Shown: positions 1 to 10,599 of the stretch, one piece after another | Numbering within the stretch: position 1 is the first letter of the stretch | Layout: every line of letters begins with the position of its first letter | NCBI GenBank assembly: GCA_951230915.1 | Contig: OX579633.1 | Span: 53,892,029-53,956,028, forward strand | Direction: 5' to 3' | DNA length: 64,000 nucleotides | DNA from: Antitrichia curtipendula | Taxonomy: Eukaryota > Streptophyta > Bryopsida > Hypnales > Leucodontaceae | The notes under the pieces: model-generated | Database searches by the model: none | What the model was told of the DNA's origin: nothing | What the model saw: the letters and a program-made list of their open reading frames with translations, nothing else | Position numbers and translations under genes: made by a program

Positions 1-1039
1 AAAAATGGATACCTTTGATAAGAACGAACTCGGGATTATGGCTGCTATCGTATGACCTCATTTTTTCTCAATCATTCTTGGGGTCCATGCAAGGTAACCA
101 CACCTCAATTAGCAATTGAGTATTATTGAATTGACTAAATTTTCGTTTGATCATGTTGGAAGTCAAAATAATATCTTCTAGGTTCTCTAAAGCATATTTA
201 CGAATAACCAAGCCAGCGAGACAACGCCAGTAAAATGAACCCAAGCATTCAAATCGAGACGAGTAAGCAAAAACTTGTATTCGAACATGCTCACAAAGTA
301 CCCCAAGTTCAATACCATGTTCCCAAAATTAACTTCATTTATCCAATAACTTAATAGTATCATCCAATGAGTCTGTCTCATTATCATCCATTAATAGCAT
401 CATTCCATTCCGAAAGTTACAAATATAATCAATATCATCCATAATTTGGAACAACATCCAATTCAACCAAAACTCATCAATTAATAGCATTAATTCATCT
501 CGAAAGCTAAAAGTGCATCCTAAATAATTGATATCATCCATAGTTTGTATAACCTTATCTGACCCATTGAAATATCAGTCATTAATAATTGCATTATTTC
601 ACCACTATTTGACAAGTCCAGTAATAATTTCACAAATTCATTCCAACTTGTTGGTTTGTTAGGTACTTATTTGCCAAGTCCATCACGATTACCTATTTCC
701 TAATGGTAGCTAGTTGCACTTAATGCCACATGTCACTTTTTATTTGTTAGAATGAAAATCATTATAAAACAATAGCTCTAGTCCTTGTAGGAATTATCAA
801 ACCTTGTCTTTCTATCCTCCTACCAAATTTTACTATGGCACTCACTTCAAATTTTTAAATTATCAATTAACACCAATTATTGAAGTTGAGTTTTTGACAA
901 ATAAAGTATCATTCGACACTAAATTTTGTTTGACACTAAAAATGCAAAAGAAGTTTATTGATTGCTATTGTTCACAACATGATATATAGCATTCAATGAT
1001 ATCTTGTGTATATAATGAATGCCAATGGTCACATGTTTT
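1..1039. other. AT-rich DNA without a recognisable gene
   Basis: No ORF here has recognisable motifs or coding character. The only structure seen is an imperfect direct repeat, listed separately. Confidence 0.6.
388..549. repeat. Imperfect direct repeat of about 65-75 bp, two units
   Basis: Units near 388-450 and 476-549 both run from an ATTAATAGCAT word, through CGAAAG, to ATATCATCCATA. They are separated by about 25 bases. The repeat is diverged and has no known function. Confidence 0.45.
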
Positions 1040-2212
1040 CTATGTTGGAAAAACATATGTCAATGCAAGTTCAATTGCTATTCCCTTATCACTTGCATCT
1101 TCATCTTTACCATATAGTATCTTTACTACATAGTCTGTAGGAAATAGATATAGCTTTTCCATCTTGGTTTGGAGCAACTGTGGCATATAAAAGTAAGTCA
1201 TAATGGTTAGTTTTGAAAGTAGAATCAAATACCAATAAATTATCCTTTGAAAAGCGTTTGGCATTTGTTCTTATGAAGTTGTATTACAACAAAAAATGGT
1301 CTTCGTTTAGGATCTTCATACTTTGGTAAGTATCCTTGATAGAAAAGCACATTTCCTTGTTTCTAGAACTTGATGACTTTGACATTTGCAACATCCCAAT
1401 CATCTATTTTTAATGCTTCTATAATGATAACAAGAAACGTACATAAACAAATTTGAGGTAACAAATAGGTATAAAAGTATGCACTCAAAATTAAAAATGG
1501 GAAAGGTAATTATCATTCAGTCTATAAAAGTTGCACAATTTCCTTTGGGATAAGGAAAGATCAATATGTTATACGCTCCAAGTCTCCAACCATGGCTTGC
1601 ATCTTGTTGATGTTTTAACAGATCCCAATGCAATAATAGATGTCAAAATCATGTGCTTGAGATTTTCCATCGCAAAGGAAATAATTAGTAGATGTAGGGG
1701 TAGACACATTTTGTGAACTTTTATACTTGAATAATGTCCATTGCGTTTTGTATGTACAAATATAATTGCTTTTGTGGAGATTTTTGATTCCTTGGAACTT
1801 TTATGTTTTTCTAAGAGGCACCATAACTTTCATTTGGAACTCATAATGATTTTTCATAGACTTTCTTCTCTTTTAGATGTGGAAATGGAAACATCTTTTG
1901 GGGATCTCTTCTTTTTACTTCTATAGCAATGGTAATAGGTGACTCTATAATGCTTAGTAAGCATTGGTGTACTACAATGTGAGTTTTGTATATTTCATCA
2001 AGTATGTCATTGAAAAGTTCAGAAGGAATTTTGTGAACCTCATTCCAAAATTTTGATTTTTGACAATTTTGACAAGATTTAATACAACTTTCAATATAAG
2101 ATTGAGACATGCTTCCAACCCTTTGGTACGTGCTCCACTTGCTCCGTATAACAAGAATGGTGGCATATTGTGATAAGAACTTACCACTAGGATCAACGTG
2201 CAAGTTTAACAC
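1040..2212 (-). pseudogene. Decayed coding remnant, possibly transposase (MULE-like?)
   Basis: On the minus strand, broken open stretches (about 2212-1841, then pieces near 1400-1250 and 1264-1040) read like one decayed protein. One piece contains NVLFYQGYLP followed a little later by PFFVVIQ. This resembles the region before the catalytic core of MULE transposases, but the match is short and from memory. An upstream piece has a cysteine cluster (CIKSCQNC). Several stops and frame changes interrupt it. It could also be another transposon ORF, so the family call is weak. Confidence 0.2.
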
Positions 2213-2687
2213 TACAAATGATCAATTTTCAATATGACCAATTTCTCTTTGCTTTATATTAGTTGAACTCAAGGTAAAAGGTCAACTCCATTAACGATTT
2301 CTATAAACTTCAAACTGTTCTGAAGTTTATCCTATTGTTCTTCAATGGGGATAACATTATTGACATCTATAGATCTTCTTTGGCTTGTAAGAAGCAGATG
2401 GAAACTTCCATCTACTTTAAGAATCTCGTAGAGGTTTGTAGGAAAATTGTCTTTGTAAATAATCAATCATGAGATTTCTACTTGCAAATGTAAATTGAAT
2501 AAACTTTGTAGAAGACTCTATTGAAACATGATCAAAAGAAGGTTTTAAAGGCTCATCTACAAAATATGTCATATTATACTACTTCTGGATTATTCAATGA
2601 ATTCTAAACAAAACATCCAAAGATCTCAAAATAATAACATCGTGAAATCTCACAATATGGGCAATTTCGTTAAAATGGTGAAATTCC

Positions 2688-2887
2688 NNNNNNNNNNNNN
2701 NNNNNNNNNNNNNNNNNNNNNNNNNNNNNNNNNNNNNNNNNNNNNNNNNNNNNNNNNNNNNNNNNNNNNNNNNNNNNNNNNNNNNNNNNNNNNNNNNNNN
2801 NNNNNNNNNNNNNNNNNNNNNNNNNNNNNNNNNNNNNNNNNNNNNNNNNNNNNNNNNNNNNNNNNNNNNNNNNNNNNNNNNNNNNNN
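2688..2887. other. Assembly gap of 200 N
   Basis: Exactly 200 unknown bases, a conventional scaffold-gap size, so the true length here is unknown. Open frames spanning it are artefacts. Confidence 0.99.
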
Positions 2888-4064
2888 TCATAAAATTAAT
2901 TTGTAAAGATTTGTTTGGGCTAGAAGTTTCTTTTGTACATTCAATAAGTTTCTTTTGTCTATTTATGCTCATTTATTTTATTTTATTTAATATTGGCATT
3001 AATATTGAAGGACCATTTGTGGGGTATAAATACTATTATTTAATATGAAATCTACTTATAATCATTATGGTATGACATATTTGCCCAAACTGAGAGTTTA
3101 GAGCAACTGAAGCCACATGTAGTATCACATTTATATAGATGTCATAATTATATGTACTTATCTTAACACAAGTTAAACCTTTGACTATAGAAATTTTAGA
3201 ACCCCCATAAGTTCAATTAATGATCCTTAAAATTTATTACATACTTTTGGATAGTTTTATTTTTCGATCATTAAATCTTGTTGTTTTATTAAGTCCTGTA
3301 TTAGCTAGATTAATTAATTATTATTTTTTCTAATATAATAATAATTTTCTATATATTTTAGTTGTTTAAATGATTGATTTAGTGGCCACTAACTTTTTTT
3401 TTTGTGAATTTTATAAAAATACTTTTAATTTGAATTGAACTTTATCTTTTTGCAAAATTAATTAGAAAAAATAAAAAAAATAAAAATAAAAATGAAAAAA
3501 ATCCTACAAACTTTTGGTAGTTTGGACCATAAATTTCCCACTACAGTGCATGGATCATTTGCCAAGGCCACTCACTGTAATGCACCTTGTATGGCCAATT
3601 GAACTGATAAGTTAGAAGCACCAGTAGGCAATCATTTAAGCAATTTTGGAGTAGATGATGAGGAGTATGAAATGATGGAAATTATTCTCATGTAGGAAGT
3701 TAGGAAACTTATAAAATTGTTTTGAATTATTAAATCTTGTTGCTTTAAACTTTGCTTTTTCAATTGACAATCTCCAATTGAATGCAAATTCCTTTAATAG
3801 TAAAAAACATTGTTCGGAAAGTTTTTGAATTTTTTATTGACTATTTTCCTTCAATTCCCAAATTGAACTAGTTTTTCAAGTATAGAGTCCTTTTATTTTC
3901 TCTAGTTTTTATTCAAAATAAAAAATTTACAAATTTTTTGACTAGCTTTGCCAATTTTTCTAAACTACAACCAATTTTTTTCCCAATTCCACTAGCTAAC
4001 TTTGAACTAGCTACCAAGTCTTCATGAACATAGGAGAAAAGCCTCCTTGTAAATATCAGGTCTA
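2888..4064. other. AT-rich DNA, nothing recognised
   Basis: Low-complexity A/T-rich sequence with no coding signal. An inverted motif around a CACTACAGTGCATG word near 3540-3600 (a second CACTGTAATGCAC lies close by) was noted but is too short to interpret. Confidence 0.55.
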
Positions 4065-4374
4065 AGATAGCTGCTCTAAAAGCAATTGTGTTGTAAAGGC
4101 AACCACTAACACATAGGTACATTTTTCTTTCTTCAATGTATCAATAGTGTACATTTTAGGAGGTGGTCATTTTTAGTAACCCCTACGTTTCAACTTCAAA
4201 AATTTGTAACTAATCCCACGAAGGTCCAAAAAATATGAGATGACTTGAGTTTGATGCTAATTTCATTTTTCTTCCAATTCCACAAAAATTTACTGAAAAT
4301 TGTTTAGAAAAATTTAGCTTCCTTCAAAAAGAAAGTAGCTCTAAAAAGGTCGCTTGAAGAACAGACTATTGGTA
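4065..4374 (-). mobile_element. Decayed copy (F) of the 410-bp TA-flanked MITE family
   Basis: The left end reads AAGATAGCTGCTCTAAAAGC, a diverged form of the family's AGGTAG...GCTCT end. The right end reads AGAACAGACTA, matching the inverted end of copy D. The interior shares the words TTTGTAACTAAT and AAAAAATATGA with copies C, D and E in the same orientation. The copy is shorter than full length, so it is internally deleted. Confidence 0.6.
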
Positions 4375-5640
4375 CCTCAATTCTCTCAATAAAACTCAAC
4401 TATACTTTCATGCGTTTGAGGAGCAATGAATGTGAAGTATCAACATTTAGTTACGACCTAGTCTAAATTTTTTGAAGATTTCCAAATGACTTTAAAATGT
4501 TTAGAATGAGGTCCTGAAAGAAAAAAGAAGACCTTCAAAAATGGACCACGTAGGAAAATTAAATGTTGGCATTTGGGCCATCCAGCCTTGGAGTATGTAG
4601 GAAAATTACTAATTTGAAATCCTTTTTTCTGGCAGGCAACCGACCAGGCACATACCTTTTAGGAGTTTTTTGTATGGTATTGTGGTTATATATAGAAAAA
4701 TATATTCTACAAATTTTGCTTTGATTCTTAGCATCTAATTTGATTTCTTGCAATTTACCAGTATTTGACGTAGTGATGACTACTAGTCTCCTACTATCCT
4801 TTTTCTATTTCCTTTTATTTACTCAAGCCTCAAGGTTTACCATTGGAACATTCACAACCGTTGATGGCGGGATGCAAAGTCATTTGGACCGTAGACAACT
4901 TAGGATTTTTGAATGGAACTCCTCAAAGACGACGCACATTTTGGGACCCATTTCTGTGAGTTTGTTCTCTCTTTTTCTCTCTTGGTTGGTTGGTTGTTGT
5001 TGTGTCACGCTCTTGAATTGCAATCTTGTCTTTTTGGAGAATTGTGATTGTTGAAGTTGTTTGCTAAGAGTTGCTGCTTCTCTTGGTGCTTTGCATTGTA
5101 TCAATTTGTTCTTGAATTCATTGAAAACTTGCTTGCTCTCATTTGGAGTTACGGCTCGCCCACACGCAATTGACGAGTAGTTTTCAAAATTGGGAGCTTG
5201 CAGTGGCTTCCAAATGTGCAATTAACGAGCGTTTTTATGAGGTGGAGTCCCTCACTCAATTGACAAGTCATTCTTGCAATTTGGGAAGTTGCAATTGAAT
5301 GTGTGGGTGCTAGCTGATTACTAGGGTCCCTCACTTGATTGACAATTCTCTGCCGCTTTTTGCTCGGTGGCTTCTTCACCTTACTACTAACCAATTCAAG
5401 AGTCATTTTTGCGATTGGGTGTGCGTTTTAAGGATCATCTGTGTTTCTTTTGCACAATTTGTGACTAGAATCAGGTTTGTACCCTAAACCCTACATCCCA
5501 TTTTTTTGGTCCATTTTTGTTTGCAAGTTTGAGTTGTGTAGATTCTTCAGGCTTGTAAAGCCCCGTTTGTTGATTGTGCTAGATTTTGGCAATGGCTAAG
5601 AGGTAGAAATCACTATGTGACTCTTGCTTTGCAAAGTCTT
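4375..5640. other. Intergenic DNA, possible 5' flank of the hAT remnant
   Basis: No convincing gene. From about 5060 the base composition becomes less AT-rich, and several TCAATTGAC-type words recur (near 5165, 5258 and 5335). This could be the 5' part of the hAT-type element that follows. No terminal inverted repeat was identified. Confidence 0.4.
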
Positions 5641-5649
5641 GTGAAACAT

Positions 5650-7905
5650 ATTTAATTGACTTGGATTCCTCCAGTAGTGAGAGCTCTAGAACAGCAGATA
5701 GTCCAACATTTGGTATGGAACACTCCCTCTCTTCCCAAGCAAAAATTGCACAAAGCTTGTGGAAGGAACAATGGTTTATACAATTCTAGTGGTTGGAATT
5801 CTCTACCGAGTTGGACAATTTTTTTTACAAAGTTTGTAGGGAAAAAGGGGCCGCTCGGTCTATGCAAAAGAAGGTTCAAAAAATTTCAAAGTGAGTGCAT
5901 TTTTAGACCATTCTTGATCAAATGAACACTGGCAAATTTTTTGGGCATCCAACAGTGTGGAAAAGACTATGAAGAAGGCAATCCTAAGTAGCCAATGTGC
6001 TTGTGATGAAGCATTGTCTACTCTATTCCAAGTTGCATACTTTATAGGGAAGCAATATCTCCCTACTTCCAGATCCCCTACATTATAAAAATTGTTGGTT
6101 TTGGTCAAAGCTCCTATCACAACTAATATATATCATGACAAAAAAGCTTGTAGTGACCTCGGTAGTGACTTTGTTTGGTGCATTTCAGTCGTAATTCAAA
6201 AGAAAATTATTTGTAGGGCCTGAAACGCTCCATTTTATAACATTATGGTTGATGAGTCCACTAACATCAGTGTCACTAGACATCTTGTAGTATTTGCCAG
6301 GATTGTTGAGGAGGATTTGCCTATTACCCTAATCCTTAGGCTTGCTGCATATAAAGGGCGACAAAAAAGATGCCACTGTGATTTACGATACTCTTATCTC
6401 TCATCTCTCATCTCCAAAAGTGGGAGCTGGATTGCGGAAGTTTGTGGCATTCGACAACAATGGAGCGAGCACCATGGTTGATGGACAGAGCGGTGTTACC
6501 ACAAGAATTCACAATCAAGTGAACATGTTCCTCCTTGCTTGCCATAGTATGTTTCTCATCACACAAACCTTGCAATGTTGGATGCTGCAAAAACTCTGGA
6601 GTGCAAGGTTTTGTTAGTTGACATGGATTCCTTAACTTGTTGAATTTGGTGTGTTCTTTTTTCAACAATTCCAGTAAGCGCAAGCATGCGTTGATGGCTT
6701 TGCAAGATGAATTCTTTCATGCAAGAAAGTCTACAAAGCGGTATTACAAGATCCACTGGCTCATCAAATGGCAAGTAGTTACTAGGCTTAGTTTGTGATT
6801 CATTGGAATTGGTGCTTTTGTTTTTCCGAGATGTGGATGATAGGGATGCAGGCCAAGCAAAGGAGATCTTGGAGAAATTGGGCTAGTTCAAATACATATA
6901 TATATCTTGCATTTTCTTGTTGATATTTTGCATTCTTTGGCCATGTTGTCCAAAGTTTTTCAGAGCAAATTTGTTGATGTCACCACCATCAGTAGTATAG
7001 AGAGATTTGAGATAGCTCAAATTTGTATTCTATTCATTGTCGATACTTTCAACTTGAATACAACTACATTCAATGAAGACACTGATTTTCACATTTTTAC
7101 GGAATATGGTCTTCACGGGGGTTACTTGAGGAGGCTGCCATCTGAGATAAGAGGTAAGATATTCCATAGTTTTGAAATGTAGCGGTCCATGCATGGGGTT
7201 AGATTTAGAAGAGGCGTTGGCATTTCAAAAATCTTTTGTTGAGGCTATTTGTGCTAGGTTGGATGCATGGTTGAAGGATAATGATATAATTTCTTGTTTC
7301 AAAATTCTTAATCCTACTAACATGCTTTCAAAGTAGGTGGGCTTGCAGAATTGGTTTGTTGCTGAACTATACATTCTTTTGGCTCATTATAGGGTAGGTC
7401 GCTCACATGGAGGCTTCTCTTTCCCTCCCCTCGTGGATGTGACAGCGTGTAAGCAGGAGTTTTTAGCATTTAAACTCTAATTTACCACAAAATGGGGGGA
7501 TAAAAATTTCAGGGACTTATGGGGTATGATTACGTAGAATCATGCCTTGCAAATCTGCTACCCTAACCTCCTTGTTCTTGCAAAGTTAACTTGTGTGCAA
7601 TGTGTTTCCACAACAACATATGAACGTGCTTTTAGTATGCAAAATTTAATTAAAACAAAAGTTAGGAATAGGTTGGGTAGTAAAAATCTAGAAGCAATGT
7701 TTTGAATTGCACTAGAAGGTCCAAATGAGGAGGTATGTGACATTATTTGTGATGCCATCCCTCTTTGGAAAAACGACAACAAGTACATATTTTTGTTTGC
7801 TAACCCCTCTTCTTATTTGAATGCTCCAAGTGGCTCCGGTGCTAGTAATGCATCTTGCTCCGGGGCACTTGAGAATGGTGGTAGTAGTACAAATTTTTTT
7901 TGACT
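5650..7905 (+). pseudogene. hAT-family transposase pseudogene (ZNF862/ZBED-like type)
   Basis: Two conserved parts of a hAT transposase can be read on the plus strand. Around 6245 is VDESTNISVTRHLVVF, followed after a frameshift near 6355 by YDTLISHL and FDNNGASTMVDGQSGV. This is the start of the RNase-H-like catalytic region in proteins of the ZNF862 type. Around 7558-7790 is the C-terminal dimerisation domain: YPNLLVLAKL, CVSTTTYERAFS, NLIKTKVRNRL. Within the dimerisation domain a TGA at 7703-7705 interrupts the frame where an arginine is usual (consistent with CGA decay). The middle part has further stops and shifts, so the gene is dead. The reading ends at a TGA near 7905. Flanking inverted repeats and target duplication were not found. 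Confidence 0.8.
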
Positions 7906-7964
7906 TTAAATACTAACCAAACTAACCAGCCTTTAGAAAATATTTGGATCCTTTTTTGGATCGT

Positions 7965-8100
7965 TTCATTTTCTAAGGGTTACATCCTTGGCCCTAGGAT
8001 GGTAGGGGCTTGGCAAGGTTCAACTCCTGCGTAGGATATTGAAAAAAAAGTTGGGAAAAAAGAAAGGAAAAAAGAATGGAAAAAAAAACAAAATTAGATC
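7965..8100 (+). mobile_element. Possible SINE-like unit with Pol III B-box and A-rich tail
   Basis: GGTTCAACTCC near 8018 matches a Pol III B-box. About 35 bases upstream TGGCCCTAGGATGG is a weak A-box candidate, and an A-rich tract follows from 8040. The A-box fit is imperfect, no tRNA fold closes and no second copy was seen in the window. Low confidence. Confidence 0.2.
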
Positions 8101-9059
8101 TATTTTAGACATTTAGAGAAATTGACCAATGGGATACAAAAACTTTGAATAATTGCCAAATTACATTCCAAAATGGGGTATTTCAATTGACAAAATTTTC
8201 AGTCTTTTGGCTGACTTCTACGTAGAATTTTAAAAAATTGAGCCATCGTGGAGAAATTAAGAAATGGTCCAATTCTATCCAAAACTTCCTAGATTGTATT
8301 GAAGAGATTGCTATAGGATTCTGTTTCCTTTGAAACTGCATGTGCACTGTCCTCCATCCTACAACATCATAAACTCAAAATTCACGAGTCTCAATTGAAA
8401 AAGAACGTAACTTAAGTGAAGCAACCCATTTCTGATCACTTAAGCAAATACACGTATTTGTAAGGCAAGTTTCAACCGGGTGAGTTGAAATTTTTCCATG
8501 TGCAAAAATAGATTTCATAAAGTTTCCATAATTTTTCAGATTTTTATTTCTTAAAACATAATCAATATGAATTTTTTAGATGAAGATTTTGTTCTACCCA
8601 TATTAGTCATTTTGACCTTCCTATTTCTGACTGAGACATAACATTGTTAAGGGGGTTCCCTTTTACTTCCAAAAAAAAGGGAGCCCCCGACACTTTGCAG
8701 TGACACAATGGGGGAGGGGATGCGCCACAGATGGGCTAGCAAACCACAACACTGACAACTCATAATAACCAACCAATGATCTACTCGAAACTATAACTTA
8801 ATTTTCTCCGAGGTATCTTTGGGGGGATTATACCTCCACCTGGAAGGTTCCCAATCTAGTGGTTTAGTAATATTATGAAGCTGATTACAAATTCCACCAA
8901 GGGTATTGAGAGTCTTGTGGCCAATCATAATGCGCCACAACTGCGTTGAGAAATGTGCCCTAATTAGTGGCTGCTAATCACCGTCCTTCACGGAATTGCA
9001 CCACCCTACGCTGCCAGAATGCAGGGGTGATCAGGAATGGGTTGCCTTCCCTCATAAAG
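8101..9059. other. Intergenic DNA
   Basis: No gene recognised. It contains the short hairpin listed at 8651-8688. Composition becomes GC-richer from about 8690 towards the P5-ATPase gene. Confidence 0.5.
8651..8688. other. Short inverted repeat (14-bp arms)
   Basis: GGGGGTTCCCTTTT at 8651-8664 pairs with AAAAGGGAGCCCCC at 8675-8688, with one mismatch (a G-U pair in RNA) and a 10-base loop. It could be a transposon end, a chance palindrome or an RNA hairpin. No terminator role is expected in a nuclear genome. Confidence 0.5.
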
Positions 9060-10599
9060 AGAAACTGTGATGGAAATGGAGACGCAGTCCATCATGTTGC
9101 TACGCTTCGCACACTTGCGTAAAACTGCGCGTCTCCTCGCAAAATCTACGTCTCCTGCAAAATCCAAGGAGCTGATCGGCCAGCTTCCCCTCGAGGCTTT
9201 TTCGCAAAGGGTCGGGGGTGACTGCAGAAGCCAAACGGAATGCTACTCGGATTCGCCACAACGTACCTTCCACAATTTCCATGGAAAAATATCATCACCA
9301 ATTGTGTCAAACCAGGTCCAGGTTCATTGAACATAACTTAACCAAAAAGTTTTTTTCAGGAATCTGCAATCCTTGTTGGAACCCAAGAATTGGCGAGAAG
9401 AAATTCCAAGCCATGAAACCTGGAGCCACTCAGCTCTGTTGCAGCATTTCTAGTACCCTACTGATCGGTCCTGCTTGGAAACGGGTGTCCATCTCGACGT
9501 TAGTTGGTCCCATAGAATCGATCGAATCGCTGTTTGGCAAATTCTGTAGGCCAGGTCGAGCGAGCGCAGCGCACGCCTTGCGGTTTTGGACGGACCGAGG
9601 AACTGGATGGCGCCTTTCAGAATTTCAGAATATTCTCATTGTCACTTTTTAACCGAAGCTTTAGAGACACTTGAGTGCTGGTTCGGGGAATCAAGCTAGG
9701 CGCGAATTAAGACTGCATTTTGTCTTGAGTGCATTGTACTTGACCAAGTGAGAGACTGCATTTTGTCATGGGTGCATTGCACTTGGCCAAGTAAGACTGC
9801 ATTTTGTCATGGGTGTTTCGCCGCGATCAGTAGAGCCAGGTGCTTTAATTTGCTCCTTGCCGTCGAGAATCGATCGAGAAAGGTGGATCGAGAGAATTTT
9901 CTTTCAACGTACTGCCTTTCGAAGCACGTGCCAGCGGCAGAGAGGACGTGCCTAGCTCTCATTGCTTTCGAAGGCCGAGCAGGGTGTGGCGAACGTGGAG
10001 CTCAACGTCACCTTCCTATCGATCCGTGAAGACTGCTGCAGAAAAATCTCTCATTCAATTTCAGGGTTTCAGAAACACGGGGCAGGCAAGATGGACTTGA
10101 GTCTGTTGATCGATTTCTGGCTATCTTGCATGGTGTTAATTTGCAGGTGCGACCCGGCAATGGCGTCGAAAACCGTGGCTATGGCGACAAGCGCCAGTGA
10201 GGGTGTGCATGTACATGTGGACAATTGAAGTCTGGGCCTAATGTACCTGTTCCCACTGCTAAATTCTCGCTTCACAGACACTTCGAACTGGAGCTTCAAT
10301 CTCTATTTCGTAATTTATAGGTTTCGCTTGTCCGCGTCCAGTCGTCACTACCAATACAATTGAAAGCAGCTTACGTTAACATAATCAAATTGGGAAAGTG
10401 GTGTTCTTTCTGGAAGTGCCTATTGACGCCGCCAATGGCCGGCGAGTCAAATGAAAGCTCTTGTCGTATCTGTTTCCGTGTAAATAATTGAATTTCTCAT
10501 GATAGCATGATAGCTGGTGATCACAAAAAATCTGCAACAGAGTGTGCAGGACCTTCCCGGAGGATTACATAACTTTAATCGGAACCCTTTCGCTTGACA
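9060..10599 (+). promoter_or_regulatory. Presumed 5' flank and leader of the P5-type ATPase gene
   Basis: This stretch shares the higher GC content of the gene to its right and lies directly upstream of the first coding exon. Open frames here (for example 9218-9652) have no recognisable motifs and are best read as non-coding. No clear TATA box was placed, and the transcription start and any 5' UTR intron cannot be fixed from sequence alone. A short tandem repeat lies at 9711-9815. Confidence 0.35.
9711..9815 (+). repeat. Tandem repeat, about 2.5 units of 41-43 bp, upstream of the ATPase gene
   Basis: GACTGCATTTTGTC begins units at 9711, 9754 and 9795. Each full unit continues with GTGCATTG, ACTTG and CCAAGT words, and the third unit is truncated. 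Its position in the presumed promoter or leader makes repeated protein-binding sites possible, but this is only inference. Confidence 0.8.

Noticed and set aside
2597..2972. Open frames spanning the N gap on both strands
   Set aside because: They are open only because unknown bases contain no stop codons.
9218..9652. 144-codon frame upstream of the ATPase
   Set aside because: No recognisable motif, overlapping frames on both strands in a GC-richer leader, and no splice path into exon 1.
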